From Gemmatimonadota bacterium (GTDB lineage Bacteria > Latescibacterota > UBA2968 > UBA8231), in the NCBI GenBank assembly GCA_009845645.1, contig VXZF01000027.1:1-5212 (forward strand): a stretch of 5,212 bases of DNA. The letters are read 5' to 3'. A program made the position numbers and the translations under genes. The notes beneath the pieces were generated by a model. It searched no databases. It had not been told where the DNA came from and saw only the letters and a program-made list of their open reading frames with translations. Numbering within the stretch: position 1 is the first letter of the stretch; each line of letters starts with the position of its first letter. Below, piece after piece: positions 1 through 5,212 of this stretch.

Positions 1-105
1 GTATTGGAGGATGTCCGTCTCTGTCGCGTTGTCGTCATTGTATTTCGCTTCTAACAGTAGCTTGTGGGGGCGATCATAAAAGCCAGCAGAACAAATTAAT
101 ACACC

Positions 106-226
106 GGCAGACGGTTGCCCACCGTCCCGGTGAACTCACCGATGCCTGACTCGTGTGCGGGCAAAATGGAAGCCTACGGAGCCTCAGACGGCTTACAGGG
201 CCGTTTCCGCACTCCCTTCGGCTGCC
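106..226 (+). ncRNA. Candidate structured RNA (family not recognised)
   Basis: Several inverted repeats nest into one plausible fold. An outer helix GGCAG/CTGCC (106-110 with 222-226) encloses a hairpin ACGGT-TGCCC-ACCGT (111-125), a hairpin CGGTG-AACT-CACCG (128-141), a helix GTGCGG/CCGCAC (155-160 with 207-212), and inside that a hairpin AGACGGC/GCCGTTT (186-192 with 200-206). The last hairpin includes a G-U pair (187 with 205), which would be a C-A mismatch on the other strand and so mildly favours a + strand transcript. No T-run follows, so it does not look like an intrinsic terminator. It could be a free small RNA (a 6S-like RNA was considered but key motifs were not matched) or the end of an upstream leader. 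The fold was done by eye, and chance pairing in GC-rich DNA is possible. Confidence 0.35.
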
Positions 227-258
227 AATTCTCGCCTTCCCATCGCCTTGCCCCATCC

Positions 259-287
259 TTGACATCTCGCAGTTCAAAGCATAAAAT
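259..287 (+). promoter_or_regulatory. Sigma-70 type promoter for the TPR-efp-accBC-gcvH run
   Basis: The -35 box TTGACA (259-264) matches the consensus exactly. It is followed by a 17-base spacer and a -10 box TAAAAT (282-287), which has five of six consensus bases. Transcription would start near 294, giving a leader of about 35 bases before the ATG at 330. It is the best promoter match seen in the window and lies directly before five closely packed genes, so it probably drives them together. No clear operator is seen over it. Confidence 0.75.
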
Positions 288-329
288 AGCCTCGCGTTTT
301 AGTCGCTTTTGCACCCCATCCCTAGCGCC

Positions 330-1181
330 ATGGCCGACTCCATCGCCAAACTAGAAAAGGCACTTCGCCGCGACCCGGATTCCCCGCGCTTCGCTCGGCT
401 CGCCGATCTCTTTCTCAAGCGCGGGCACATCGAGCGCGCCATCGAGTTGTGCCAAAAGGGCTGTGCGAGTTTTCCCGATTACGCCACTGGCTTTATCGTC
501 CTCAGCAAGTGCTATGAAAAACGGGGGGACTTAGAACAAGCGCGCGAGACCATGGGACAAGCTCTGCGGATTGACCCAGAAAATCCCAGTGGGTACAAGC
601 GCCTCGCCCACCTTTTTGAGCAACTCGACGTCGCCCCATTGGCCTTGCAAAGCCTGCGCCAAGCCGCGTATTTCGACCCTTTCGACACCTCTCTAGCCGA
701 ACAGATCGACCGCTTCACCAGCCAAACCCACCAAGAGGCACCCGTGCCCGAATCTGAACCCGAATCTGAACCCAAACCCGAATCTGAACCCGAAGAGGTC
801 GCGACCGTCGCTAGCGCGGCTCTGGTCGAATCCACTCAGCCCCAAGCGCTGCCGCCAAACCAGTCGCCCGATGACGACCGCGACGATCTGTACGGCGATA
901 CCGACGACCGCGAACTGCTCCGCCTCTTGCAGGAGATCGAAGAGGAGGAAGTCGCCGAACCAGCGCCCGCACCAGAAGAGCCACCCACCCCAGCCGACAA
1001 CAAGCCAAGCACACCAAAAAACAAGCGCATCGCCACCATGACGCTGGCCGAGATCTATACCACGCAGGGCTTGACCCAGAAGGCGATCGAAATGTATCGC
1101 GAGCTTCTCGAACAGGAGCCGAATAACACCATCATCCGCAGCAAGCTAGCTTCGCTAGAACAAAGCAGTAACGCACACTAA
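330..1181 (+). CDS. Tetratricopeptide repeat protein with acidic Pro/Glu linker
   Basis: A 283-residue protein, probably cytoplasmic: no signal peptide or membrane segment is visible. Residues about 17-118 form three TPR-like helix pairs, with repeat-ending motifs such as FPDYATG, IDPENPSGY and FDPFDT. A low-complexity acidic linker follows (about 137-230), containing tandem Pro-Glu-Ser-Glu units and a run of glutamates at 204-207. A last TPR unit (about 236-268, LAEIYTTQGLTQKAIEMY...) closes the protein. TPR units usually hold protein partners; the partner here is unknown. The ATG at 330 was chosen because it fits the promoter and the natural start of the first helix. An in-frame TTG at 309 would add seven residues and leave only about 15 bases of leader. 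No Shine-Dalgarno sequence precedes 330. It is first in the run, 10 bases before efp, so it is probably co-transcribed with translation and lipid genes. Confidence 0.85.
   Translation: MADSIAKLEKALRRDPDSPRFARLADLFLKRGHIERAIELCQKGCASFPDYATGFIVLSKCYEKRGDLEQARETMGQALRIDPENPSGYKRLAHLFEQLDVAPLALQSLRQAAYFDPFDTSLAEQIDRFTSQTHQEAPVPESEPESEPKPESEPEEVATVASAALVESTQPQALPPNQSPDDDRDDLYGDTDDRELLRLLQEIEEEEVAEPAPAPEEPPTPADNKPSTPKNKRIATMTLAEIYTTQGLTQKAIEMYRELLEQEPNNTIIRSKLASLEQSSNAH
747..794 (+). repeat. 12-base in-frame tandem repeat in the TPR gene
   Basis: The unit CCCGAATCTGAA occurs at 747-758, 759-770 and 777-788. A half-unit CCCAAA (771-776) lies between the second and third copies and a partial unit CCCGAA (789-794) follows. 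The copies are identical at the DNA level and encode Pro-Glu-Ser-Glu, building the acidic linker between the two TPR blocks. Identical DNA rather than only identical protein suggests recent slippage duplication, so copy number may vary between strains. Confidence 0.9.
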
Positions 1182-1191
1182 CGGGAGCAAT

Positions 1192-1749
1192 ATGGCAGAC
1201 ACCACGGATTTCAGAAATGGCTTTACCATGTCCCTCGACGGTGAGCTCTTCTCCATCGTCGAATTTCAGCACGTCAAGCCGGGCAAGGGCAGCGCCTTCG
1301 TGCGCACCAAGCTCAAAAACACCAAGACCGGTGCCGTGCTCGACCGCACCTTCCGCTCGGGCGACAAAGTCGAGCAAGTCCGGCTCGAAAAGCGCCAGAT
1401 GCAGTACCTATATTCCGACCAAGGGCTGTACTACTTCATGGACTTGGACACCTACGATCAGATCCCAGTGTCCGCAGAGACCGTCGGCACAGCCAGCACG
1501 CTCCTCAAAGAAAGCGAGAACGCCTTCCTCCTCATAGCAGGCGAGGAGATCGTCTCCGTCGAGCTACCCAACTTCGTCGCCCTTGTCGTCACCCACACCG
1601 AACCGGGCGTCAAGGGCGACACCGCCACCGGCGCAGTCAAGCCAGCCACCCTAGAAACCGGCTACGTGGTGCAAGTGCCGCTCTTTATCAACAAGGGCGA
1701 CCGGCTCAAGGTCGATACCCGCACGGGCGAATACGTAGAGCGCGTTTGA
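1192..1749 (+). CDS. efp: Translation elongation factor P
   Basis: A 185-residue protein, the usual length for EF-P, which enters the ribosomal E site and helps peptide bond formation at consecutive prolines. The N-terminal KOW-like domain carries the loop VKPGKGSAFVRTKLKN, with Lys32 (codon 1285-1287) at the tip between two glycines. This is the position that receives beta-lysine in E. coli or 5-aminopentanol in Bacillus; which modification applies here cannot be told, as no modifying enzyme gene is in the window. The middle and C-terminal OB-fold domains are complete, ending in the family signature KGDTATGAVKPATLETG followed by VPLFINKGDRLKVDTRTGEYVERV. The ATG is preceded by GGGAG (1183-1187) with a short 4-base spacer. 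It sits 10 bases after the TPR gene and 18 before accB; efp next to accBC is a known arrangement in many bacteria. Confidence 0.97.
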   Translation: MADTTDFRNGFTMSLDGELFSIVEFQHVKPGKGSAFVRTKLKNTKTGAVLDRTFRSGDKVEQVRLEKRQMQYLYSDQGLYYFMDLDTYDQIPVSAETVGTASTLLKESENAFLLIAGEEIVSVELPNFVALVVTHTEPGVKGDTATGAVKPATLETGYVVQVPLFINKGDRLKVDTRTGEYVERV

Positions 1750-1767
1750 GAAAGGACAACACCTCCT

Positions 1768-2232
1768 GTGAACGAAGACAAGCTCCGCAAACTGCTAGAG
1801 CTTTTTCACGATAGCGACATAGAAGAGTTAGAGGTCCAACACAGCTTCTGGCACGGCACGCGCATCCGCTTAACTCGCAGTCGTGCGCCCTCCCCTGTGG
1901 CCCCCGCTGCCTCCATGCCCGTTGCGCCCATTGTGTCCACCGCGCCCACTGAGCCTGCGGCCCCAGCACCCGCCGAAAAGACCGATGACGGCCTCCACGA
2001 GGTGCTATCGCCCATGGTCGGTACGTTTTACCGAGCCGCTTCGCCCGAAGCCGATCCCTTTGTGCGCGAGGGAGATCGCATCGAAAGCGGCCAGACCCTC
2101 TGCATCATCGAGGCCATGAAGATCATGAACGAGATTCCCGCGGATGTCCAAGGCGAAGTAGTCGAAATCCTCGTCGGCGACGCCCAGCCCGTTGAATACA
2201 ACCAAGCGCTGTTCAAAATTCGCCCCGACTAA
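1768..2232 (+). CDS. accB: Biotin carboxyl carrier protein of acetyl-CoA carboxylase
   Basis: A 154-residue cytoplasmic carrier whose biotin shuttles CO2 from AccC to the carboxyltransferase, making malonyl-CoA for fatty acid synthesis. Residues 1-38 form the short N-terminal region that docks with AccC (LRKLLELFHDSDIEELEVQ). Residues about 39-72 are a flexible Ala/Pro-rich linker, and 78-154 form the biotinyl domain. The biotin site is EAMKIMN, with Lys118 (codon 2119-2121). The SPEADPFV stretch (92-99) is the 'thumb' insertion that separates AccB from other biotinyl domains. The start is a GTG. The best ribosome binding site is AAAGGA (1751-1756), unusually far (11 bases) upstream, with a CACCTCCT sequence in between. 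It lies 18 bases after efp and 6 before accC, clearly in one operon. Confidence 0.96.
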   Translation: MNEDKLRKLLELFHDSDIEELEVQHSFWHGTRIRLTRSRAPSPVAPAASMPVAPIVSTAPTEPAAPAPAEKTDDGLHEVLSPMVGTFYRAASPEADPFVREGDRIESGQTLCIIEAMKIMNEIPADVQGEVVEILVGDAQPVEYNQALFKIRPD

Positions 2233-2238
2233 GAGGCT

Positions 2239-3585
2239 GTGTTCGAGAAAATCCTCATTGCCGACCGCGGCGAAATCGCGCTGCGCGTCATCCGCGCCTG
2301 CAAGGAAATGGGCATCGCGACGGTGGCTGTCCACTCCCAAGCCGATACCCGCTCCTTGCACGTATCTTTTGCCGACGAGGACGTCTGTATCGGGCCGGCT
2401 GCTAGCAAGGACAGCTACCGCAACATCGTCAATATCATCAGCGCCGCCCAGCTAACCAACGCCGACGCGATCCACCCCGGCTATGGCCCCTTGGCCGAAA
2501 ACGCCGACTTCTCCGAAATCTGCGCCGATTGCGGCATCCAGTTCATCGGCCCGCCAACTGCTGCCATCCGCAAAATGGGCGACAAGGCCGTCGCCCGCCA
2601 CACCATGCAGGAGGCCGGTGTGCCCGTCGTGCCAGGTAGCGAGGGCGCGCTCCACTCGCTAGACGACGCCCGTCAATGGGCGGAAAAGGTCGGCTTCCCA
2701 CTGCGTCTCAAGGCCTCGGCTGGCGGCGGTGGGCGCGGGATGCGAGTCGTTCGCGCGATGGATGAATTGGAGGAATCCTATCAGATGGCGCGCCGCGAAG
2801 CGCGCACCGCCTTTACCAGCGACGCCTTGTACATGGAGCGCTCCATCGAAGAGGCGCGCCACATCGAAATCCAAGTTCTCGGCGACCAGCACGGGAACCT
2901 CGTCCACCTCGGCGAGCGCGAGTGCTCCATTCAGCGACGGCACCAAAAGCTCCTCGAAGAAAGCCCCTCGCCCATAGTTGACCCCGACTTGCGTCAGCGG
3001 CTCGGCGCGGCCGCCCTCGCCGGAGCAGCCGCGGTCGGCTACTACAGCGCGGGCACCATTGAACTCCTCGTCGATTCAGACCACAACTTCTACTTCATGG
3101 AGATGAATACCCGCATCCAAGTCGAACATCCGGTTACTGAGATGGTCACTGGCATTGATTTAGTCAGGGAGCAGATTCGCATCGCGGCCAGCGAGTCCCT
3201 TCGCTTTAGCCAAGAAGACATCCAACTCACCGGGCACGCCATTGAATGCCGGATCAACGCCGAAGATCCCGCGCGCAACTTCATCCCCTCTTCGGGCATC
3301 ATCGAAGCTCTCCACCTGCCGGGCGGCCCCGGCGTCCGCATCGACAGCCACATCTACCAAGGCTACGAGATCCCTCCTTACTACGATTCCCTGCTGGCCA
3401 AAATCATCGCCTACGGCTCTGACCGCCAAAGTGCGATAGCGCGGATGCGGCGCATCTTAGGCGAATGCACCATAGAAGGCGTGGCCACCACCTTGCCCTT
3501 TCACCAAACCCTACTCACCGAACCCGACTTTATCGCCGGGCAATTCGACACCAACTACGTAGCCAACTCAAAGTGGTCGTCTTAA
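2239..3585 (+). CDS. accC: Biotin carboxylase subunit of acetyl-CoA carboxylase
   Basis: A 448-residue ATP-grasp enzyme (E. coli AccC has 449) that uses ATP and bicarbonate to carboxylate the biotin on AccB. The N-terminal domain opens with KILIADRGEIALRVIRACKEMG. The ATP-grasp domain shows Lys116, Lys158, the glycine loop AGGGGRGM (161-168), ECSIQRRHQK (228-237, including Cys229 and Lys237), Glu275, and the metal and catalytic stretch EMNTRIQVEHPVTEM (288-302) with Glu288, Asn290, Arg292 and Glu296. The C-terminal domain has CRINAEDP (337-344, Arg338) and DSHIYQGYEIPPYYDSLLAK. All catalytic residues I can place are present. Oddities: the usual HPGYGFLSENA reads HPGYGPLAENA (Pro84, Ala86), and FxPSPG reads FIPSSG. 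The start is GTG with AAGAGG (2231-2236) overlapping the accB stop and only 2 bases from the start, which suggests translational coupling. Confidence 0.97.
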   Translation: MFEKILIADRGEIALRVIRACKEMGIATVAVHSQADTRSLHVSFADEDVCIGPAASKDSYRNIVNIISAAQLTNADAIHPGYGPLAENADFSEICADCGIQFIGPPTAAIRKMGDKAVARHTMQEAGVPVVPGSEGALHSLDDARQWAEKVGFPLRLKASAGGGGRGMRVVRAMDELEESYQMARREARTAFTSDALYMERSIEEARHIEIQVLGDQHGNLVHLGERECSIQRRHQKLLEESPSPIVDPDLRQRLGAAALAGAAAVGYYSAGTIELLVDSDHNFYFMEMNTRIQVEHPVTEMVTGIDLVREQIRIAASESLRFSQEDIQLTGHAIECRINAEDPARNFIPSSGIIEALHLPGGPGVRIDSHIYQGYEIPPYYDSLLAKIIAYGSDRQSAIARMRRILGECTIEGVATTLPFHQTLLTEPDFIAGQFDTNYVANSKWSS

Positions 3586-3604
3586 GCAAGCACGAGAGGC
3601 AATT

Positions 3605-3997
3605 ATGAGCCAGACCCAGATCCCTGAGCACTTGATCTATTCGGAAAGCCACGAATGGCTTCAGCTAGAAAGCGGCATCGCCACTATCGGCATTACGGAT
3701 TTCGCGCAAACCGAGTTGGGCGACATCGTATTCGCTGAGTTGCCCGAGGTGGGCGAGCACCTCGAACGAGGTGAAACCTTTGGCACGCTTGAGGCGGTTA
3801 AGACCGTCGCCGACCTGATCGCTCCGGCTTCCGGCGAGGTGCTAGAAGTCAACGACAGCCTCGCCGAAGAAGCCGAACAAATCAACGAAGACCCGTACGG
3901 CGGTGGCTGGCTGCTCAAGATCCGCATCGACGACTCTGCGGATTTGGAGAACTTGCTCAGCGCCCAAGACTACGCCGACCTGATCGCCAACCACTGA
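3605..3997 (+). CDS. gcvH: Glycine cleavage system H protein
   Basis: A 130-residue lipoyl carrier, full length for the family. In the glycine cleavage system its lipoyl arm accepts the methylamine group from the P protein and passes it to T and L; H proteins can also serve as a depot for lipoyl groups passed to 2-oxoacid dehydrogenases. The lipoyl site is GTLEAVKTVADLIAP with Lys66 (codon 3800-3802), and the downstream SGEVLEVN and INEDPYGGGWLLKI stretches are typical. The start ATG has a good GAGAGG (3594-3599) with a 5-base spacer, 19 bases after accC. No gcvT, gcvP or lipoate gene is in the window, so it is separated from its usual partners, unless they lie elsewhere. AccB is excluded as an identity by the missing EAMKM-type biotin motif and the H-protein C-terminus. 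Confidence 0.96.
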   Translation: MSQTQIPEHLIYSESHEWLQLESGIATIGITDFAQTELGDIVFAELPEVGEHLERGETFGTLEAVKTVADLIAPASGEVLEVNDSLAEEAEQINEDPYGGGWLLKIRIDDSADLENLLSAQDYADLIANH

Positions 3998-4052
3998 CCT
4001 TGCATCTGTTCACTATAAATGCGCTTTTTATAAGGAATGCACATTAGTATCA

Positions 4053-4083
4053 TTGGGAAGCTGGATAATCAATCCAATCCCAA
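4053..4083 (+). other. Stem-loop upstream of the HNH gene
   Basis: TTGGGA (4053-4058) pairs with TCCCAA (4078-4083) and, inside it, TGGAT (4062-4066) pairs with ATCCA (4072-4076) around a 5-base AATCA loop. Together they give 11 base pairs with a small lopsided internal loop. The 3' half can instead pair with GGGTTGG just downstream (4084-4090), so two folds compete. There is no following T-run, so it is not a standard terminator. It may be an RNA-level control element, a transcript-end stabiliser or a DNA site. Confidence 0.45.
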
Positions 4084-4086
4084 GGG

Positions 4087-4114
4087 TTGGAACATGCCAA
4101 AAGTAGCTTAAATT
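4087..4114 (+). promoter_or_regulatory. Possible promoter for the HNH-scpA pair, with overlapping inverted repeat
   Basis: TTGGAA (4087-4092) and TAAATT (4109-4114), separated by 16 bases, form a moderate -35/-10 pair (four of six matches each) in an AT-rich setting. Transcription would start near 4121. The -35 box lies inside TTGG-N6-CCAA (4087-4100), a symmetrical site that a repressor or activator could bind. The HNH-scpA pair may equally be reached by read-through from gcvH. Confidence 0.3.
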
Positions 4115-4130
4115 TAATTAGCTCTACGCC

Positions 4131-4646
4131 GTGGATAGACTCTTGCTGGAAAGAACCGTACTGGTCCTCAATCAAAACTACGAGCCTCTAAGCGTATGCA
4201 GCGTGCGCCGGGCCTTACTGCTGATTTTGCGCGGCAAGGCCGAAGCTGTCGAAAAAATGAACGAGGTGATTCACTCGGTCTCCCAAGAGTATCCGGTACC
4301 CAGCGTCGTCCGCCTCGGGCGCTACATCCGCGCGCCGCGCCGACGAGTCGTGCTCTCCAAGCGCAACATCCTCAAGCGCGACAATCACCAATGCCAATAC
4401 TGCGGCAGCAAAGAAGGCAAGCTAACGGTCGATCACATTGTGCCGCGCACTAAAGGAGGCCAAGGAACTTGGGAAAACCTCGTCTGCGCCTGCGCCCTGT
4501 GCAACAACAAGAAAGGCGAACACCGGCCCGAGCAGGTCGGCCTCATCCTGCGCAGCAAACCCAAGCGCCCCAATAACGTGAGCTTCATCCGCAATTTCGT
4601 CGGCATCGACGATCAGCGCTGGAAACCGTATCTTTTTATCGACTAA
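4131..4646 (+). CDS. HNH endonuclease family protein
   Basis: A 171-residue protein of the zinc-binding HNH family often annotated simply as 'HNH endonuclease'. The N-terminal part (VLVLNQNYEPLSVCSVRRALLLILRGKAE) is the characteristic lead-in of this group. The nuclease core is RNILKRDNHQCQYC (79-91) with zinc ligands Cys88 and Cys91, then DHIVPRTKGG (101-110) with the metal-binding Asp101-His102, Asn116 in TWENL, and CALCNNKKG (121-129) with Cys121, Cys124 and Asn125. All core residues are present, so it should be active on DNA; the target and role are unknown. Start choice is uncertain: GTG at 4131 has no Shine-Dalgarno sequence, while TTG at 4143 (167 residues) has a weak GGA 8 bases upstream and begins nearer to the usual family start. 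It is 13 bases before scpA, so the two are probably co-transcribed. A standalone housekeeping or repair role seems likelier than restriction, since no methylase is near. Confidence 0.9.
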   Translation: MDRLLLERTVLVLNQNYEPLSVCSVRRALLLILRGKAEAVEKMNEVIHSVSQEYPVPSVVRLGRYIRAPRRRVVLSKRNILKRDNHQCQYCGSKEGKLTVDHIVPRTKGGQGTWENLVCACALCNNKKGEHRPEQVGLILRSKPKRPNNVSFIRNFVGIDDQRWKPYLFID

Positions 4647-4659
4647 GGCAGGCGCTCTT

Positions 4660-5212
4660 ATGGAACGCGACGCAATCGAACAGGAAGAAACGGCTCTCTA
4701 CGAGGTCAAGCTCGACGTCTTTGAAGGTCCGATGGACTTGTTGCTCTATCTGATCCGCAAAGACGAGTTGGATATCTACGACATTCCCATCGCCCACATC
4801 ACCACCCAGTACTTGGGCTTCTTGCAACACATCCACCAACTCGACATCGAACAGGCCAGCGACTTTATCCTCATGGCCGCCACCCTCCTGCGGATCAAGT
4901 CGCAGATGATGCTGCCCCGCGAGGAACTCGGTCTCGACGGCGACGGCGAAGAAGACCCACAGGCCGAGTTGATCCGCCGCCTGCTAGAGTACCAGCAGTT
5001 TAAGGACATTGCCGACTGGCTGGGTGTGCGCAAAGATGAGCGGCGCGACGTGTACCTGCGCCGCCAAGGGCCGGGCGACAGCGTCGAGGAGTCAGCCCAG
5101 CTCCAGCCCGTATCGCTCTTCGACCTATTGGTCGTGTACAAGCATGTGCTCGATACAGTGCCCGAAAACTTGGTCCACCAAATCGTCGAAGAAGAAGTCT
5201 CAGTCGCCGAGT
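4660..5212 (+). CDS. scpA: Segregation and condensation protein A (3' end cut by window)
   Basis: An open frame of 184 codons that continues past the window end. ScpA is the kleisin that bridges the SMC heads and, with ScpB, forms the condensin used for chromosome compaction and segregation. The N-terminal family signature is clear: YEVKLDVFEGPMDLLLYLIRKDELDIYDIPIAHITTQYLGFL (about residues 14-55), then ASDFILMAATLLRIKSQMMLP (66-86), then an acidic stretch GDGEEDPQAE and LIRRLLEYQQFKDIA. The C-terminal winged-helix domain that contacts the SMC head lies beyond the window. The ATG is preceded by AAGGCAGG (4645-4652) with a 7-base spacer. It follows the HNH gene by 13 bases; scpB often comes next in other genomes, but that cannot be checked here. 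Confidence 0.95.
   Translation, partial: MERDAIEQEETALYEVKLDVFEGPMDLLLYLIRKDELDIYDIPIAHITTQYLGFLQHIHQLDIEQASDFILMAATLLRIKSQMMLPREELGLDGDGEEDPQAELIRRLLEYQQFKDIADWLGVRKDERRDVYLRRQGPGDSVEESAQLQPVSLFDLLVVYKHVLDTVPENLVHQIVEEEVSVAE

Larger units (their letters stand above)
1..329. other. Upstream non-coding region
   Basis: No convincing gene is visible here. The first 52 bases are open on the + strand in frame 1 up to a TAA at 52-54, and a short reading frame opens on the - strand from an ATG at 38 down to base 1, so the edge of a neighbouring gene in either direction cannot be excluded. Small open frames at 74-277 (-) and 115-354 (+) have no recognisable domain and no ribosome binding site. The region does hold a cluster of inverted repeats (106-226), a pyrimidine-rich stretch (about 227-260) and a strong promoter (259-287), which are listed separately. 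Confidence 0.7.
3998..4130 (+). other. AT-richer gap between the two gene groups
   Basis: This 133-base gap is visibly richer in A and T than the genes around it. It contains a 6-bp all-A/T inverted repeat TATAAA/TTTATA (4014-4019 with 4027-4032), a longer hairpin (4053-4083), a TTGG/CCAA inverted repeat (4087-4100) and a weak promoter candidate. No hairpin followed by a T-run is present, so an intrinsic terminator for the accBC-gcvH run cannot be pointed to. No coding frame is evident. Confidence 0.7.

Noticed and set aside
1..38. Possible start of a divergent - strand gene (ATG at 38, reading MTTTRQRRTSSN) or end of a + strand gene (TAA at 52-54)
   Set aside because: Only a dozen or so codons lie in the window, there is no clear ribosome binding site or promoter, and no family can be recognised.
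186..206. tRNA-like anticodon hairpin with a 7-base loop
   Set aside because: No matching acceptor stem, D arm or T arm can be placed around it on either strand.
6..210. Resemblance to RNase P RNA (GGAGGATGTCCG near 6-17 and CGGCTTACAGGGCCG near 189-203)
   Set aside because: The remaining conserved RNase P blocks are missing and the spacing is too short for the family.
309..329. TTG at 309 as the start of the TPR protein
   Set aside because: It would leave about 15 bases of leader after the promoter and adds seven residues (MHPIPSA) before the natural first helix; ATG at 330 fits better.
74..354. Small open frames at 74-277 (-) and 115-354 (+)
   Set aside because: Unusual residue composition, no ribosome binding site, no recognisable domain, and they overlap the inverted-repeat cluster and promoter.
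2005..3429. Long - strand open frames inside accB and accC (for example 2005-2361, 2659-2946, 3160-3429)
   Set aside because: They lie opposite strongly conserved genes and are explained by the third-position C/G bias; none shows a domain or ribosome binding site.
4014..4032. Terminator after gcvH (TATAAA/TTTATA hairpin)
   Set aside because: The stem is only A-T pairs and no T-run follows it, so it would make a poor intrinsic terminator.
4776..5141. - strand frame of 121 codons opposite scpA
   Set aside because: It is antisense to a clear ScpA coding region and its Ser/Arg-rich product has no recognisable domain.

Overview
The window is a compact stretch of bacterial chromosome. All recognisable genes lie on the + strand, with short gaps and a strong preference for C or G at third codon positions. 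The content is housekeeping: translation elongation (EF-P), the start of fatty acid synthesis (AccB, AccC), a lipoyl carrier protein (GcvH), an HNH nuclease-like protein and the condensin subunit ScpA. The gene order (TPR protein, efp, accB, accC, gcvH) and the protein sequences recall Gram-negative lineages around the FCB group, such as Latescibacterota-like uncultured bacteria. That placement is an impression only; no rRNA or other marker is present.

Layout. Positions 1-329 contain no convincing gene. Within them, 106-226 can fold on the + strand into a branched structure (a candidate structured RNA of no family I can name), and 259-287 is a near-consensus sigma-70 promoter (TTGACA, 17-base spacer, TAAAAT). 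That promoter is placed to drive a tight five-gene run: a TPR protein (330-1181), efp (1192-1749), accB (1768-2232), accC (2239-3585) and gcvH (3605-3997), with gaps of 10, 18, 6 and 19 bases. A 132-base AT-richer gap (3998-4130, with hairpins and a weak promoter candidate) separates a second pair: an HNH-family protein (4131-4646) and scpA (from 4660, running off the window end).

How the genes fit together. AccC carboxylates the biotin on AccB, giving two of the four functions of acetyl-CoA carboxylase; the carboxyltransferase subunits are not in this window. EF-P relieves ribosome stalling at proline-rich stretches. GcvH carries a lipoyl arm for glycine cleavage, but gcvT and gcvP are not next to it. 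ScpA joins SMC and ScpB in chromosome condensation. I see no mobile element, CRISPR array, tRNA, rRNA or defence island. The points most worth a second look are the upstream structured region, the hairpins in the 3998-4130 gap, two substitutions in a conserved AccC motif, and the close pairing of an HNH protein with scpA.
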